A DNA stretch of 19,794 nucleotides from Gammaproteobacteria bacterium (GCA_013002925.1 JABDLQ010000013.1:1-19794), one strand, 5' to 3'; shown: positions 1 through 8,636, counted from the stretch's first letter. The notes: generated by a model from the sequence alone, not told the origin. Made by a program: numbers and translations.

Positions 1-3000
1 CGACTTCATCGGTCATTTTGACCAGGAGACGATTGCGCTGAGTCACGCTGAGCTTTGCATTCGTCATTGCCAGATTGAGCAGTATTTTGATATTGACTTC
101 ACGGTCAGAGCAATTCACCCCACCCGCGTTATCGATAAAATCAGTATTGATTCGCCCATCGTTCAGGGCGTATTCGACGCGACCTAACTGAGTGACGCCA
201 AGATTGCCGCCTTCACCGACAACTTTGCAGCGTAAATCGTTACCATTGACACGCACCGCGTCATTACTGCGATCGCCTGCGTCACCGTGGCTTTCGCTGG
301 CGGCCTTTATATACGTGCCTATGCCGCCATTCCACAACAGATCAACGCGCATCGTCAGAATCGCCTTGATGACATCCACGGGAGCCGGGTCATCACCATC
401 CACGGGAATATCCAGCATTTCCTTTGCGGCTTTGCTCAATGCGAGGCGCTTGGTGCTGCGTGAGTAGATGCCGCCACCGCGGGAAAGGAGTTTCTTGTCG
501 TAGTCTTCCCAGCTCGAGCGCGGCAAGTTAAACAGGCGCTGGCGTTCTGCGTAGCTGGTAGCGGGGTCCGGGTCGGGGTCGATAAAAATATGCAGATGGT
601 TGAAAGCCGCCAGCAGGCGCGCAGTTTTAGACATCAGAAGCCCATTGCCAAACACATCGCCGCTCATGTCACCGATGCCAGCCACGGTGAAGTCTTCAGA
701 TTGCGTGTTGACACCGATTTCGCGGAAGTGGCGTTTGACCGATTCCCATGCCCCTTTGGCAGTAATGCCCATGGCTTTGTGGTCATAACCAACAGAACCG
801 CCTGAGGCAAACGCGTCGCCAAGCCAAAAGTTATAGTCGTCAGCAACCCCGTTAGCAATATCGGAAAATGTCGCGGTGCCTTTATCGGCTGCGACCACCA
901 GATAAGGATCATCCGCATCGTGACGAACAACGTTCGCCGGCGGTACCAGTTTGCCATCGATCAGGTTATCCGTAATATCGAGCAGACCGAAGATCAGGGT
1001 TTTATAACAGCTGATGACCTCGGCCTGAATGGCCTCCCGATCGCCTTTTGGCAGTTTCTTACACACAAACCCGCCTTTTGCCCCGGTCGGGACGATGACG
1101 GTGTTTTTGACTTTCTGGGCCTTCATCAGACCCAGCACTTCCGTTCGGAAATCTTCCCGTCGATCAGACCAGCGCAAACCGCCGCGTGCGACCGGGCCGC
1201 CACGCAAATGTACGCCTTCCATGCGCGCCGAGTAGATGAACACCTCGAACATTGGTAACGGTTTTGGCAAACCGGGTACTTTGTGTGGATCCAGCTTGAA
1301 GGAGATATAGCTTTTGGCCCCGCCGTCGGGTGTACGCTGGTAAAAATTAGTCCGCGACGTGGCATTTACTGCCGCAAAGAAACTACGAAAAATCCGGTCT
1401 TCGTCGGCGCTGCTGACAGCGTTGATAAATTCTTTGATTACGGCGATTTGAGCATCGACTTTTTCAGAGCGCGCTTTGTCATCTGCCGCATTGTCAAATT
1501 TGTAAGCGAACAGACTCATCCATAGTCGTGAGAATTCCGGATTGCGCTGAAACACTCCTTCCATGTACAGCTGGCTAAACGGTAGACCGGTCTGCAACAA
1601 ATAGCGACAGTACGCACGCAATAAACTGGTGTCCCGCCACGTCAGCCCCGCGCTGATCACCAGATGGTCAAAACCGTCGCTTTCGGCGTGACCCCTCCAG
1701 GCAGCTTCAAAGGCATCCTGGAAGCGCAAATTGATATCGGCAAGATCCGGCGTATCCGAACTTGTCGAGATCATCTCGAATTCCTGCAGATAGACCTGGC
1801 GTTCTTCACTTAAACGACAGCGGTACGGACGTTCACTGATGACCCGCATGCCCATGTTCTCGAGCATCGGCAGTACATCAGAGATCGGAATCGGATGGTT
1901 TTCCTGGAATATCTTGAATCGCAAGTGACTAAACGCAAATGACGCGGGTCGATAGAGCGCCATTCTGATGTCACTTTCTCCAGCAGCTATCTGATCAACC
2001 CGCTCAAGATCAAAGGTTGCCTCCATGGGTGAAAAATCTTCTTCGTAAGCCAGTGGAAAAGAATCGGCATACAAATCATACAGACGCGCACCGGCGGCAT
2101 GGCCGAGGCGTTCGTACAGTGCGTCTCTCAGGCCGTCGCGCCAGGTCTGTATGGCGGCGACGATCTGCTCTTCAATGTGTGCAAGTTTACTGCGATGGGA
2201 TGACGTGGGTGAAATGTTGACGATGCTCTGTAAACGCGCCAGCGCAGACTCTGAAATGAGCACCGTGGACTCGACAGTCTCGCCTTCAAAGCCCTGCAGC
2301 AGTATCGCCTCAATTTTCTCGCGAACGGCCGTGTTGTATTTGTCCTTTGGCACGTAAATCATGCACGAAATAAAACGCCGGTATGGGTCCCTGCGTATAA
2401 ACAACTTGACGCGCTGACGTTCCTGTAATCCAAGCACGCCTTCTGCAATACGCTTCAGGTCCTCGTTGGAACTTTGAAACAGCTCATCACGTGGGAACGA
2501 TTCCAGAATATGCATCAACGCCTTGTCGGCGTGGCTCATCGCAGGCAATTTGAAGCTGCGCATTACTTTTTTAATTTTGCGTCGTAACCACGGAATCTCA
2601 CGGGGGCTGCGACTGTACGCAGCCGAAGTGAAGAGCCCCAGAAAACGCTGTTCAAGACGCGCTTCGCCGTGCTTATCAAAGCGTTTCACACCGATATAAT
2701 CCATGCGCACCGGGCGATGCACCGAAGCGCGACTGTTGGCCTTGGTGATAATCAGCGGCGAACGCGATTTGACCTGCCTGAGAATCGCTTTTTCAACGTT
2801 GGGGTTATCAATTTTGGTCGGGCGACCGTCTTTGCCCCGCAAAATGCCCAAACCGGAGCGACGCCGGGGTTTGAGCACCAGTTCATCGTCGCCAGTTTCA
2901 AGCAGATACTCGCGATAGCCGAGAAAAGTAAAATGATTGTCGGCCATCCAATCCAGTAATGCCGCGCTCTCCAGGCGGTCCTGCTCGCGTACAACACTGG

Positions 3001-3628
3001 GTTCGTCGCGAATTTCACTGGCAATCTGGATCGCTTTTTCGCGCATTGCCTGCCAGTCGCTCGTGCATGCATGCACATCGTTCAGTGCAGATTTCAGGCG
3101 CTGTTTTAGAATATTTAACTTGTTTTTATCGCCGACCCGTTCCAGTTCCACATGGGCAAACGACTCACTGGTCAGATCGGCGCCGGTTTCGTCATCGGCA
3201 TACAGGTATGTCAGAAGATGCTGATCATCACGCTGCACGCGCATGATGGGATGAATAGTTTGATAAATCGACAGACCAAGATCGTGCAGGACCATGGTGA
3301 TTGTGTCGATCAGAAACGGCATGTCCTTACACACGGTTTGCAATACGGTGCGGTCCGGTGGCCAGGCGGCGTCAGAATCAGAGGGATTCACGATGTTAAT
3401 CAGCATTTCATCGCGTTTTCGTTTGCGGGCAAAGTGCAGATGACTCAACGCCATCAGGCACAGTTGAGATGGAGAATGCTCGATCAGGTCTTCTGCAGGT
3501 ACCGACCGAAAATACTGGCGTATGTAGGTTTCGATCGGAATGCCGGCAACAACCTGTTCATGTTCTTTGGCCTGGTAAACGATTTTATCGATGAGACGTT
3601 TTTTTGCGTCGTTGAGTCTTCTTTGCAT
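1..3628 (-). CDS. gdhB: NAD-specific glutamate dehydrogenase, large (180 kDa) type, C-terminus cut by window edge
   Basis: Oxidatively deaminates L-glutamate to 2-oxoglutarate and ammonia with NAD+ in the cytoplasm. The frame is open without interruption for 1209 codons from the ATG at 3628 to the left edge; the family is about 1,600 residues, so roughly the last 400 are missing. The N-terminal half matches the regulatory region of this family (ACT/PAS-like domains), and the catalytic part begins near residue 790. Visible catalytic-core motifs are RGGLRWSDR near residue 815, PTGAKGGF with the conserved lysine at 851, GIGDMSGDVFGNG near 985 and NGGIGTY near 1100. The last visible part reads NTDFIDNAGGVNCSD, also typical. 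The start was chosen because no earlier in-frame start fits; the codons just upstream include no ATG and there is no strong Shine-Dalgarno sequence. It is divergent from kynA. The family assignment is secure; the symbol follows Pseudomonas usage. Confidence 0.95.
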   Translation of the reverse strand, partial: MQRRLNDAKKRLIDKIVYQAKEHEQVVAGIPIETYIRQYFRSVPAEDLIEHSPSQLCLMALSHLHFARKRKRDEMLINIVNPSDSDAAWPPDRTVLQTVCKDMPFLIDTITMVLHDLGLSIYQTIHPIMRVQRDDQHLLTYLYADDETGADLTSESFAHVELERVGDKNKLNILKQRLKSALNDVHACTSDWQAMREKAIQIASEIRDEPSVVREQDRLESAALLDWMADNHFTFLGYREYLLETGDDELVLKPRRRSGLGILRGKDGRPTKIDNPNVEKAILRQVKSRSPLIITKANSRASVHRPVRMDYIGVKRFDKHGEARLEQRFLGLFTSAAYSRSPREIPWLRRKIKKVMRSFKLPAMSHADKALMHILESFPRDELFQSSNEDLKRIAEGVLGLQERQRVKLFIRRDPYRRFISCMIYVPKDKYNTAVREKIEAILLQGFEGETVESTVLISESALARLQSIVNISPTSSHRSKLAHIEEQIVAAIQTWRDGLRDALYERLGHAAGARLYDLYADSFPLAYEEDFSPMEATFDLERVDQIAAGESDIRMALYRPASFAFSHLRFKIFQENHPIPISDVLPMLENMGMRVISERPYRCRLSEERQVYLQEFEMISTSSDTPDLADINLRFQDAFEAAWRGHAESDGFDHLVISAGLTWRDTSLLRAYCRYLLQTGLPFSQLYMEGVFQRNPEFSRLWMSLFAYKFDNAADDKARSEKVDAQIAVIKEFINAVSSADEDRIFRSFFAAVNATSRTNFYQRTPDGGAKSYISFKLDPHKVPGLPKPLPMFEVFIYSARMEGVHLRGGPVARGGLRWSDRREDFRTEVLGLMKAQKVKNTVIVPTGAKGGFVCKKLPKGDREAIQAEVISCYKTLIFGLLDITDNLIDGKLVPPANVVRHDADDPYLVVAADKGTATFSDIANGVADDYNFWLGDAFASGGSVGYDHKAMGITAKGAWESVKRHFREIGVNTQSEDFTVAGIGDMSGDVFGNGLLMSKTARLLAAFNHLHIFIDPDPDPATSYAERQRLFNLPRSSWEDYDKKLLSRGGGIYSRSTKRLALSKAAKEMLDIPVDGDDPAPVDVIKAILTMRVDLLWNGGIGTYIKAASESHGDAGDRSNDAVRVNGNDLRCKVVGEGGNLGVTQLGRVEYALNDGRINTDFIDNAGGVNCSDREVNIKILLNLAMTNAKLSVTQRNRLLVKMTDEV

Positions 3629-3850
3629 GAGGGCGCCCGGGATTGAATACGTTGAATGACGGCTTCAGGGCAACCTGGGGACCGCCTGTTCACTGCAATT
3701 GCTGGTGTCCGGATTATAGCTGAAAGCACAGGCTATTCCTTGTACTATTATATCTGCCGCGACGCATCAAAAGCGGCTGCAAATGCCCCTTCAGCCAGGG
3801 CTCCTGATACACTGGCGCCATTCTAATCCCGGTTCGGTAACGCGACTATC
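3629..3850. promoter_or_regulatory. Divergent intergenic region between gdhB and kynA
   Basis: This 222-bp gap must hold the promoters of both divergent genes. On the minus strand a perfect TATAAT hexamer (plus positions 3713-3718) lies about 85 bp upstream of the gdhB start, but I see no good -35 box 16-18 bp further upstream. AT-rich TATTATAT at about 3744-3752 is another candidate -10 element for either strand. Neither gene has a strong Shine-Dalgarno sequence. The promoter assignment is an inference from motif and position only. Confidence 0.35.
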
Positions 3851-4696
3851 ATGAGCAAGAAAATTTCGTCGAATGCACCAGAAATGACTCCGGTAAAGGG
3901 AATCAGCTACGATTCCTATCTCATGCTGGAACAATTGCTGGATTGTCAGCACCGCATCAGCGATCCACCGCATCATGATGAAATGCTGTTTATCATTCAG
4001 CATCAGACCTCAGAGCTGTGGTTCAAGCTCATTTTGCATGAAATCGAGGCGGCCATCGGATTTATTCAACAGGATCATCTTGAGCCATGTTTCAAGATTT
4101 TGTCGCGGGTCAAGTCCATACAACAGCAACTGTTCAATCAATGGGCCGTGCTGGAAACGCTGACACCCAGTGAATATGTGCAGTTTCGCGGAGTGTTTGG
4201 TAACGCTTCGGGGTTCCAGTCACGGCAATATCGCGAATTTGAGTTTCGGCTTGGCAATAAAAACATGCGTTTTATCGATCTTCACGGCGGGGTAACGAGC
4301 GTCAACGGTGAACGCCTGGACCGTATTGCACGCGCGCCCAGCCTTTATGATGAGTTCCTGCGGTTTTTGTCGCGCAAGGGCTTCGAGGTTCCTGCTGATC
4401 GGGTCAACAGGGACTGGCGTTTGCCATACGAAGGCCACGCCGGTGTGGTGCAGGTATTCAAAGTGATTTACGATAATCCGCGCAAGCACTGGGATTCGTA
4501 TGATATGTGCGAAAAACTGGTGGATATTGAAGAAAACCTGCAGTTGTGGCGTCATCGGCATATGCGCACTGTCGCACGGATCATCGGATTCAAACGCGGG
4601 ACCGGGGGATCGTCCGGAGTCAATTTCCTAAAAAAAGTGCTCGATGTATCGCTCTTTCCCGAACTCATCGATGTCAGAACGGAGATTGGTAAATGA
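3851..4696 (+). CDS. kynA: Tryptophan 2,3-dioxygenase
   Basis: Heme enzyme that inserts O2 into the indole ring of L-tryptophan to give N-formylkynurenine, the first step of the kynurenine pathway; cytoplasmic homotetramer. The 281-residue product is full length for bacterial TDO. Family hallmarks are visible: FIIQHQTSELWFKL with the distal-pocket histidine at about H51, GFQS-x-QYR at 121-128, LGNKN at 134-138, and WRxRH with the likely proximal heme histidine H237, followed by IGFKRGTGGSSG at 245-256. The ATG at 3851 gives the usual family N-terminus, although the upstream Shine-Dalgarno match is weak. Its stop overlaps the start of the next gene by ATGA, so the two are probably co-translated. 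No kynureninase or kynurenine formamidase gene is visible in the window. Confidence 0.96.
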   Translation: MSKKISSNAPEMTPVKGISYDSYLMLEQLLDCQHRISDPPHHDEMLFIIQHQTSELWFKLILHEIEAAIGFIQQDHLEPCFKILSRVKSIQQQLFNQWAVLETLTPSEYVQFRGVFGNASGFQSRQYREFEFRLGNKNMRFIDLHGGVTSVNGERLDRIARAPSLYDEFLRFLSRKGFEVPADRVNRDWRLPYEGHAGVVQVFKVIYDNPRKHWDSYDMCEKLVDIEENLQLWRHRHMRTVARIIGFKRGTGGSSGVNFLKKVLDVSLFPELIDVRTEIGK

Positions 4697-4980
4697 GTGG
4701 CGACCGCGGTGCGGAAATCGAGCGGTTTTTTTGGCTGATTCTGAATTTACTGGGCAAGGCATTCGGATTTTTAATGGCAATTGCCGGAGGACTGTTTGTG
4801 CTGAGCTACGGCATGGAATACTGGCGCACGGATGGTTCCATGTTCTGGAATGGCGCCGAACTGACCAGTTGGAGCGAACAGTGGCCTCTGCTTGCCAGCG
4901 GCGCCGCAGTCTTTGCGCTGGGCGTGATGCTGGTGAAAGTGTTGCCGGTCGGCCTGGACAAAGACCAACCAGACCGCTGA
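4693..4980 (+). CDS. Small two-helix membrane protein coupled to TDO
   Basis: I do not recognise this 95-residue protein. It has two predicted transmembrane segments, at about residues 12-39 (Phe/Leu/Ala/Gly rich) and 65-86. They are joined by a loop rich in Trp, Asp and Ser, and the tail is short and charged (DKDQPDR). A hairpin in the inner membrane is the likely topology. Its ATG overlaps the kynA stop codon (ATGA), which argues for real, coupled translation. The gene ends 19 bp before the end of the convergent MarR-type gene and I see no hairpin terminator between them. A role linked to tryptophan or kynurenine handling is only a guess from the coupling. Confidence 0.75.
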   Translation: MSGDRGAEIERFFWLILNLLGKAFGFLMAIAGGLFVLSYGMEYWRTDGSMFWNGAELTSWSEQWPLLASGAAVFALGVMLVKVLPVGLDKDQPDR

Positions 4981-4999
4981 ACCACCTGGCCGGGACGGT

Positions 5000-5518
5000 T
5001 TACAGCTCCTCTTCTTTACTGATTTTGTCTGCACTTGCGTTTAACGCATCTATGGCCCGATCGAGGTTTGCCACATCCTCTTCGGTCATCTCCGATAACA
5101 GCCGACGCTCGTACTCAAGAGCATAAGGAGCTACCTGGTTATAAACCTCAAAGCCGGCATCACTCAGTTCCAGTATCGAGCGGCGCCGGTCGCCGCTGTC
5201 AAAGTTACGCCGCAGTAGTTCGCGATCAAGTAACTGGTTGACAGCGCGACTCACCGCGACCTTGTCCATCGCAGTTTTCTCGGCGACTTCGCGAGCGGAA
5301 ATGCCGGGATGTTCTGCCAGAATGCACAAGATCCGCCACTGCGGGATATTCAGACTAAAGCGGGCGGAATACGCCACGGCAATGGCCGAACTGATCTTGT
5401 TTGACAGGGTCGCAAGGCGGTACGGAACAAAGTTGCTGAGCCGGATAAGTGCTTGTCTCGAGATGGGTGATGTCATAAGTTGTCGAAATTTGTTATTTCG
5501 TTCCTGAAAAGTCGGCAT
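5000..5518 (-). CDS. MarR-family transcriptional regulator
   Basis: A 172-residue winged helix-turn-helix repressor/activator; members usually act as dimers on palindromic operators and respond to small, often aromatic, ligands. The core is typical: IPQWRILCILAEHPGISAREVAEKT at residues 58-82, a recognition helix at about 84-99 (MDKVAVSRAVNQLLDRE), and the wing with DSGDRRRSILELSD at 107-120. Dimerisation helices lie at both ends. The ATG at 5518 is used; Met15 (MTSPIS) is an alternative start because the first 14 residues are polar and poorly constrained. An AAGG sits very close to the first ATG. It converges on the kynA unit, so kynA is a plausible target, but its ligand and targets cannot be read from the sequence. 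Confidence 0.93.
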   Translation of the reverse strand: MPTFQERNNKFRQLMTSPISRQALIRLSNFVPYRLATLSNKISSAIAVAYSARFSLNIPQWRILCILAEHPGISAREVAEKTAMDKVAVSRAVNQLLDRELLRRNFDSGDRRRSILELSDAGFEVYNQVAPYALEYERRLLSEMTEEDVANLDRAIDALNASADKISKEEEL

Positions 5519-5522
5519 CAGC

Positions 5523-5539
5523 CTTAATCATCACTTAAT
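5523..5539. promoter_or_regulatory. CTTAAT direct repeat at the marR start, possible operator
   Basis: Two identical CTTAAT hexamers are separated by CATCA, giving an 11-bp period (about one helical turn). The same stretch contains TTAA-N7-TTAA, which is symmetric in its core. It ends only a few bases upstream of the MarR-type start codon and covers its ribosome-binding region. A regulator bound here would block its own gene. The operator role is inferred from position and symmetry only. Confidence 0.3.
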
Positions 5540-5769
5540 ACGTGCGGGCATTCAATAGCCCGGATGGACAATGTGGGTTTTTGCAGCCCCGATTAAACGG
5601 GCGCCGCCATAATCTGATGCCGAATGCGCCGCTTGTTTGCAGGTAAATGTGTTGTCGGGCGATTCACCGCCAGTGATGACAACTGACCGGTCAGGCCTTG
5701 TAACGAGCGCTCCACCAGCCTGGGTGGGTTATACCGTCACCGCCCAACCACCTGGCTTTGCATCGGCAT
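5540..5769. other. Intergenic region between marR and zapE, no gene seen
   Basis: This is the upstream side of the MarR-type gene and the downstream side of zapE. It contains a small inverted repeat CGGGC-N8-GCCCG near 5545-5562 and a perfect 12-bp palindrome CTGACCGGTCAG at 5683-5694. An imperfect inverted repeat with a long loop at about 5716-5758 lies just past the zapE stop but has no T-tract on the minus strand. The small open frames here look like chance. Confidence 0.4.
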
Positions 5770-6852
5770 TTACGGCACGTGGGGGAGGGCAAGATAATCG
5801 TTTCCCTGCATTTCGACCAGCCGGCTGGCGGTGCGCTCAAATTCAAACCTCAGACGCCGACCGGTATAAAGTTGTGACAGCGGCACCGCTGCACTGATGA
5901 TCAGGTTGACGCTGCGATCATAAAACTCATCTACCAACGCAATGAAGCGGCGCGCCTGATTCTCGAGAGTGACATCGAGTTGCGGGATTTCTGACACGAT
6001 GACTGTATGAAACGTCCGTGCAATTTCCATATAATCTGCCACGCCGCGGGGACCGTCGCACAGGGCCGCAAACGTGAACCAGATAATGCCATCGGCGCGG
6101 CGTACTGTCGGCACGTCCCGGCCTTCCAGTCGTATGGGTATTGAGCGGGTCCCTTGATCGGGAGCGATCGCACAGAAGTATTCTTCCAGCTGACGCTGCG
6201 CATGGGTGTCATGAGGATAATGAAAAATATCCATGGTACGAAGTGCGAGCAGGCGATAGTCCTTGCCACCGTCGATTTGCACTATCCGGTTATGGCGTTT
6301 GAGGGCGGCAATCGCTGGTAAAAAGCGACTGCGTTGCAAACCACCGCGGTAAAGTTTATCAGGGGGTGAGTTTGAGGTAGCCACCAGCACTATGCCCAAA
6401 TCAAACAAAGCATCGAACAGGCGACCGAGAATCATGGCATCGGCAATGTCGGACACAAAGAACTCATCAAAACAAATGACTTTGGCCCGGGCACGAAGCC
6501 GGGTGGCCACCTTCTGCAGGGGGTCTTGCAGACCTCCCGTAGTTTTTAACTGGTGATGTACATCTTTGATAAAGCGATGAAAATGCTGACGCATTTTTGG
6601 CACATTGTGAAGCTCAGCGTAAAACAGATCCATCAGGAAGGTTTTGCCGCGTCCAACGCCTCCCCACAGGTAGAGTCCTTTGGGTACGGGTTTGGATTTT
6701 CTGAACGCCCGACTCCAGAATCTTTGGGGTGCGTGAAGTTCGTTGAGCAACTGGTCAAGAGCCGCCACCGCGAGCCACTGGGCATCGTCAGCCTGCCAGT
6801 TGTTTGCTGCCAGGATCTGCCGAAACTTTTGTGCAAGACTTACCTCATGCAT
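5770..6852 (-). CDS. zapE: ZapE/AFG1-family AAA+ ATPase
   Basis: A 360-residue P-loop ATPase of the AFG1/ZapE family. E. coli ZapE associates with the division ring under stress; mitochondrial AFG1 assists protein quality control at the inner membrane. Visible motifs are Walker A GGVGRGKT at residues 64-71, Walker B VICFDEF at 125-131 followed by the family signature VSDIADAMIL, and the sensor segment VATSNSPPDKLY at 157-168. The frame is open up to a TTG at 6897, but that would place the start inside the etf terminator, so the ATG at 6852 (MHEVSLAQ) was chosen. The Shine-Dalgarno match upstream is poor. It lies downstream of the etfA terminator, so it probably has its own promoter or depends on read-through. 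Confidence 0.93.
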   Translation of the reverse strand: MHEVSLAQKFRQILAANNWQADDAQWLAVAALDQLLNELHAPQRFWSRAFRKSKPVPKGLYLWGGVGRGKTFLMDLFYAELHNVPKMRQHFHRFIKDVHHQLKTTGGLQDPLQKVATRLRARAKVICFDEFFVSDIADAMILGRLFDALFDLGIVLVATSNSPPDKLYRGGLQRSRFLPAIAALKRHNRIVQIDGGKDYRLLALRTMDIFHYPHDTHAQRQLEEYFCAIAPDQGTRSIPIRLEGRDVPTVRRADGIIWFTFAALCDGPRGVADYMEIARTFHTVIVSEIPQLDVTLENQARRFIALVDEFYDRSVNLIISAAVPLSQLYTGRRLRFEFERTASRLVEMQGNDYLALPHVP

Positions 6853-6895
6853 CGTGCTGTGGGGTGTACAAGGTAGTGATACTGCAGCCGTCCAC

Positions 6896-6924
6896 AAAAA
6901 AGGCAGTGCGTGACACTGCCTTTT
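6896..6924 (-). terminator. Rho-independent terminator after etfA
   Basis: Perfect 11-bp stem (plus arms 6898-6908 and 6914-6924, AAAAGGCAGTG / CACTGCCTTTT) with the 5-base loop CGTGA. Read on the minus strand the hairpin is followed by a run of six T (plus 6896-6901). It starts 24 bp past the etfA stop and ends the etf transcript. The A/T flanks make it potentially active in both directions. Confidence 0.9.
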
Positions 6925-6948
6925 GCGAGAACCGCATAACGGTGCACG

Positions 6949-7890
6949 TTACTTGCCAAGTGCGGCGCCAATCCGGGGTGCGAGATCGAACAAATCACCA
7001 ACGATACCAATATCGGCGACGTCGAAAATGGGCGCCTCCTCATCTTTGTTAACGGCAATGATCGTACCGGCATCCTTGATGCCGGTGATATGCTGAATCG
7101 CACCTGAAATGCCCAGTGCAATATATACGTCAGGAGCGATGATCTTCCCGGTTTGTCCGACCTGCATGTCATTGGGACAATAGCCGGCATCCACTGCTGC
7201 GCGCGAGGCACCGCAACCCGCACCGAGCTTGTCGGCAAGATCATAGATAACGGCAAAGTTTTCTTCACTGCCAACGCCCCGTCCACCGGCGACTACCCAG
7301 GCAGCCCCCTGCAGGTCCGGTCTTTCACTGGCCTGTGCTTCCAGTTTTACAAAGCGCGTGTGGTCTGGCAGGTCAGCGGTGGTTTCTGTTGGCACGATTG
7401 GGGCAGCATCGCTGCCGGCGACGGCTGCCTGAAATGACGCAGTACGCATCGTTAGTACAACTTTGTCAAAAGCCTCCACATTTTCATGAACAATGACGTT
7501 GCCAGCATAAATCGGGCGGCGAAAGTTTTTGGCATCTATTGCTTCCATGACGTCACTGACCTGGTGGACGCCCAGCAGTGCAGCGGCGCGTGGAGCCAGG
7601 TCTTTGCCAAATGTTGTCGATGGCATGGCGATCACGGAATACGGCGCGGCGATGGCGGCGATCTGTGGCGCCACCACAGCGGCAAGCTGGTGACTGTTAT
7701 CAGGGCTGTCTACCTGCAACACCTGCCCGACTCCAGCCAGGGCTGCAGCTTCCGCACATACCGCCGAACCATTCTCTGCAAATACGATAATATCAACGTC
7801 TCCAAGTGGGGCGAGGCCGGTCAATGCCCGGGCCGTGGATTGGTTCAGTTGAGCGCCATCATGTTCAGCGACCAGGAGTGTTGTACTCAT
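6949..7890 (-). CDS. etfA: Electron transfer flavoprotein, alpha subunit
   Basis: FAD-binding subunit of the ETF heterodimer, which takes electrons from acyl-CoA dehydrogenases and hands them to ETF:ubiquinone oxidoreductase; soluble, cytoplasmic. The length of 313 residues is normal. The C-terminal FAD domain shows GGRGVGSEENF at 202-212, SRAAVDAGY at 229-237, QVGQTGK at 243-249, the ETF-alpha signature IALGISGAIQHITGI at 257-271, and NKDEEAPIFDVADIGIVGD at 281-299. The start overlaps the etfB stop by one base (TGATG), and a GAGGA ribosome-binding site lies within the end of etfB, so the two subunits are translationally coupled. A strong terminator follows. Confidence 0.98.
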   Translation of the reverse strand: MSTTLLVAEHDGAQLNQSTARALTGLAPLGDVDIIVFAENGSAVCAEAAALAGVGQVLQVDSPDNSHQLAAVVAPQIAAIAAPYSVIAMPSTTFGKDLAPRAAALLGVHQVSDVMEAIDAKNFRRPIYAGNVIVHENVEAFDKVVLTMRTASFQAAVAGSDAAPIVPTETTADLPDHTRFVKLEAQASERPDLQGAAWVVAGGRGVGSEENFAVIYDLADKLGAGCGASRAAVDAGYCPNDMQVGQTGKIIAPDVYIALGISGAIQHITGIKDAGTIIAVNKDEEAPIFDVADIGIVGDLFDLAPRIGAALGK

Positions 7891-8636
7891 CAGATCAGTC
7901 CTCGTGTTTTCATAACGTCGACCAGTTGCTCGACAGATTCAACTTTTATGCCAGCCTCCCGGGTGGGTGGTGGAGAAAAATTGCTGGTGACCACATTTGG
8001 AATCGATGGCAGATCGAGACTTGCAGCCGCAATGACATCCAGCGTTTTTCTTTTGGCTTTCATGATATCCGGCATTTTTACGAACCGGGGCTCATTGAGT
8101 CGCAAATCCGTGGTCACGACTGCCGGCAGATCTACTTCAATCGTTTCCATCCCGGCGTCAATTTCACGGGTCACGGATGCTTTCTCACCGTTGATTTCCA
8201 GTGCCGAAGCAAACGTTGCCTGGGGACGCCCCCATAACGCGGCAAGCATTTGCCCGGTCTGATTGCGGTCGTCATCAATTGCCTGCTTGCCGAGAATCAC
8301 AAGGCCCGGCTGTTCTTTTTCGATTATCCTGAGGAGTATATGTGCAGCGCCCAGCGGAATCAGTGGGGCATCGTTTTCAACAAGTATCGCCCGATCAGCG
8401 CCCATCGCCAGTGCGGTGCGCAGCTGTTGCTGCGATTCGCTGCCACCAATACTGACGGCGATTAATTCGGTCGCTACACCCTTTTCTTTCAGGCGCAAGC
8501 CTTCTTCGACGGCTATCTCATCAAATGGATTCATGCTCATTTTGACGCCGTCGGTCACTACTCCATCGCCGTCACGATTGATCTGCACGCGCACGTTATA
8601 GTCAATTACCCGTTTGACACAGGCTATAATTTTCAT
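7890..8636 (-). CDS. etfB: Electron transfer flavoprotein, beta subunit
   Basis: AMP-binding subunit of ETF, pairing with EtfA. The 248 residues cover the family from the usual MKIIACVKRVIDYNVRV N-terminus. Visible motifs include MNPFDEIAVEE at about 35-45, LVILGKQAIDDDRNQTG with AMP-site residues near 117-131, and TTDLRLNEPRFVKMPDIMKAKRK, the recognition loop that docks on acyl-CoA dehydrogenases, followed by the ETF-beta signature. A GGAG ribosome-binding site stands 6 bases before the ATG. It lies 42 bp downstream of the ETF-QO gene on the same strand, with no terminator between them, so the three ETF genes probably share a transcript. Confidence 0.98.
   Translation of the reverse strand: MKIIACVKRVIDYNVRVQINRDGDGVVTDGVKMSMNPFDEIAVEEGLRLKEKGVATELIAVSIGGSESQQQLRTALAMGADRAILVENDAPLIPLGAAHILLRIIEKEQPGLVILGKQAIDDDRNQTGQMLAALWGRPQATFASALEINGEKASVTREIDAGMETIEVDLPAVVTTDLRLNEPRFVKMPDIMKAKRKTLDVIAAASLDLPSIPNVVTSNFSPPPTREAGIKVESVEQLVDVMKTRGLI

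Noticed and set aside
3152..3646. 164-codon plus-strand open frame antisense to gdhB
   Set aside because: The minus strand encodes a continuous glutamate dehydrogenase with recognisable content through the same stretch.
4644..5126. 160-codon plus-strand open frame across the kynA end, the small membrane protein and the marR end
   Set aside because: It overlaps three better-supported genes in other frames and has a chance-like composition.
7486..8262. 258-codon plus-strand open frame antisense to etfA and etfB
   Set aside because: It lies opposite two clearly recognised ETF genes in a shadow frame, and its product resembles no known protein.
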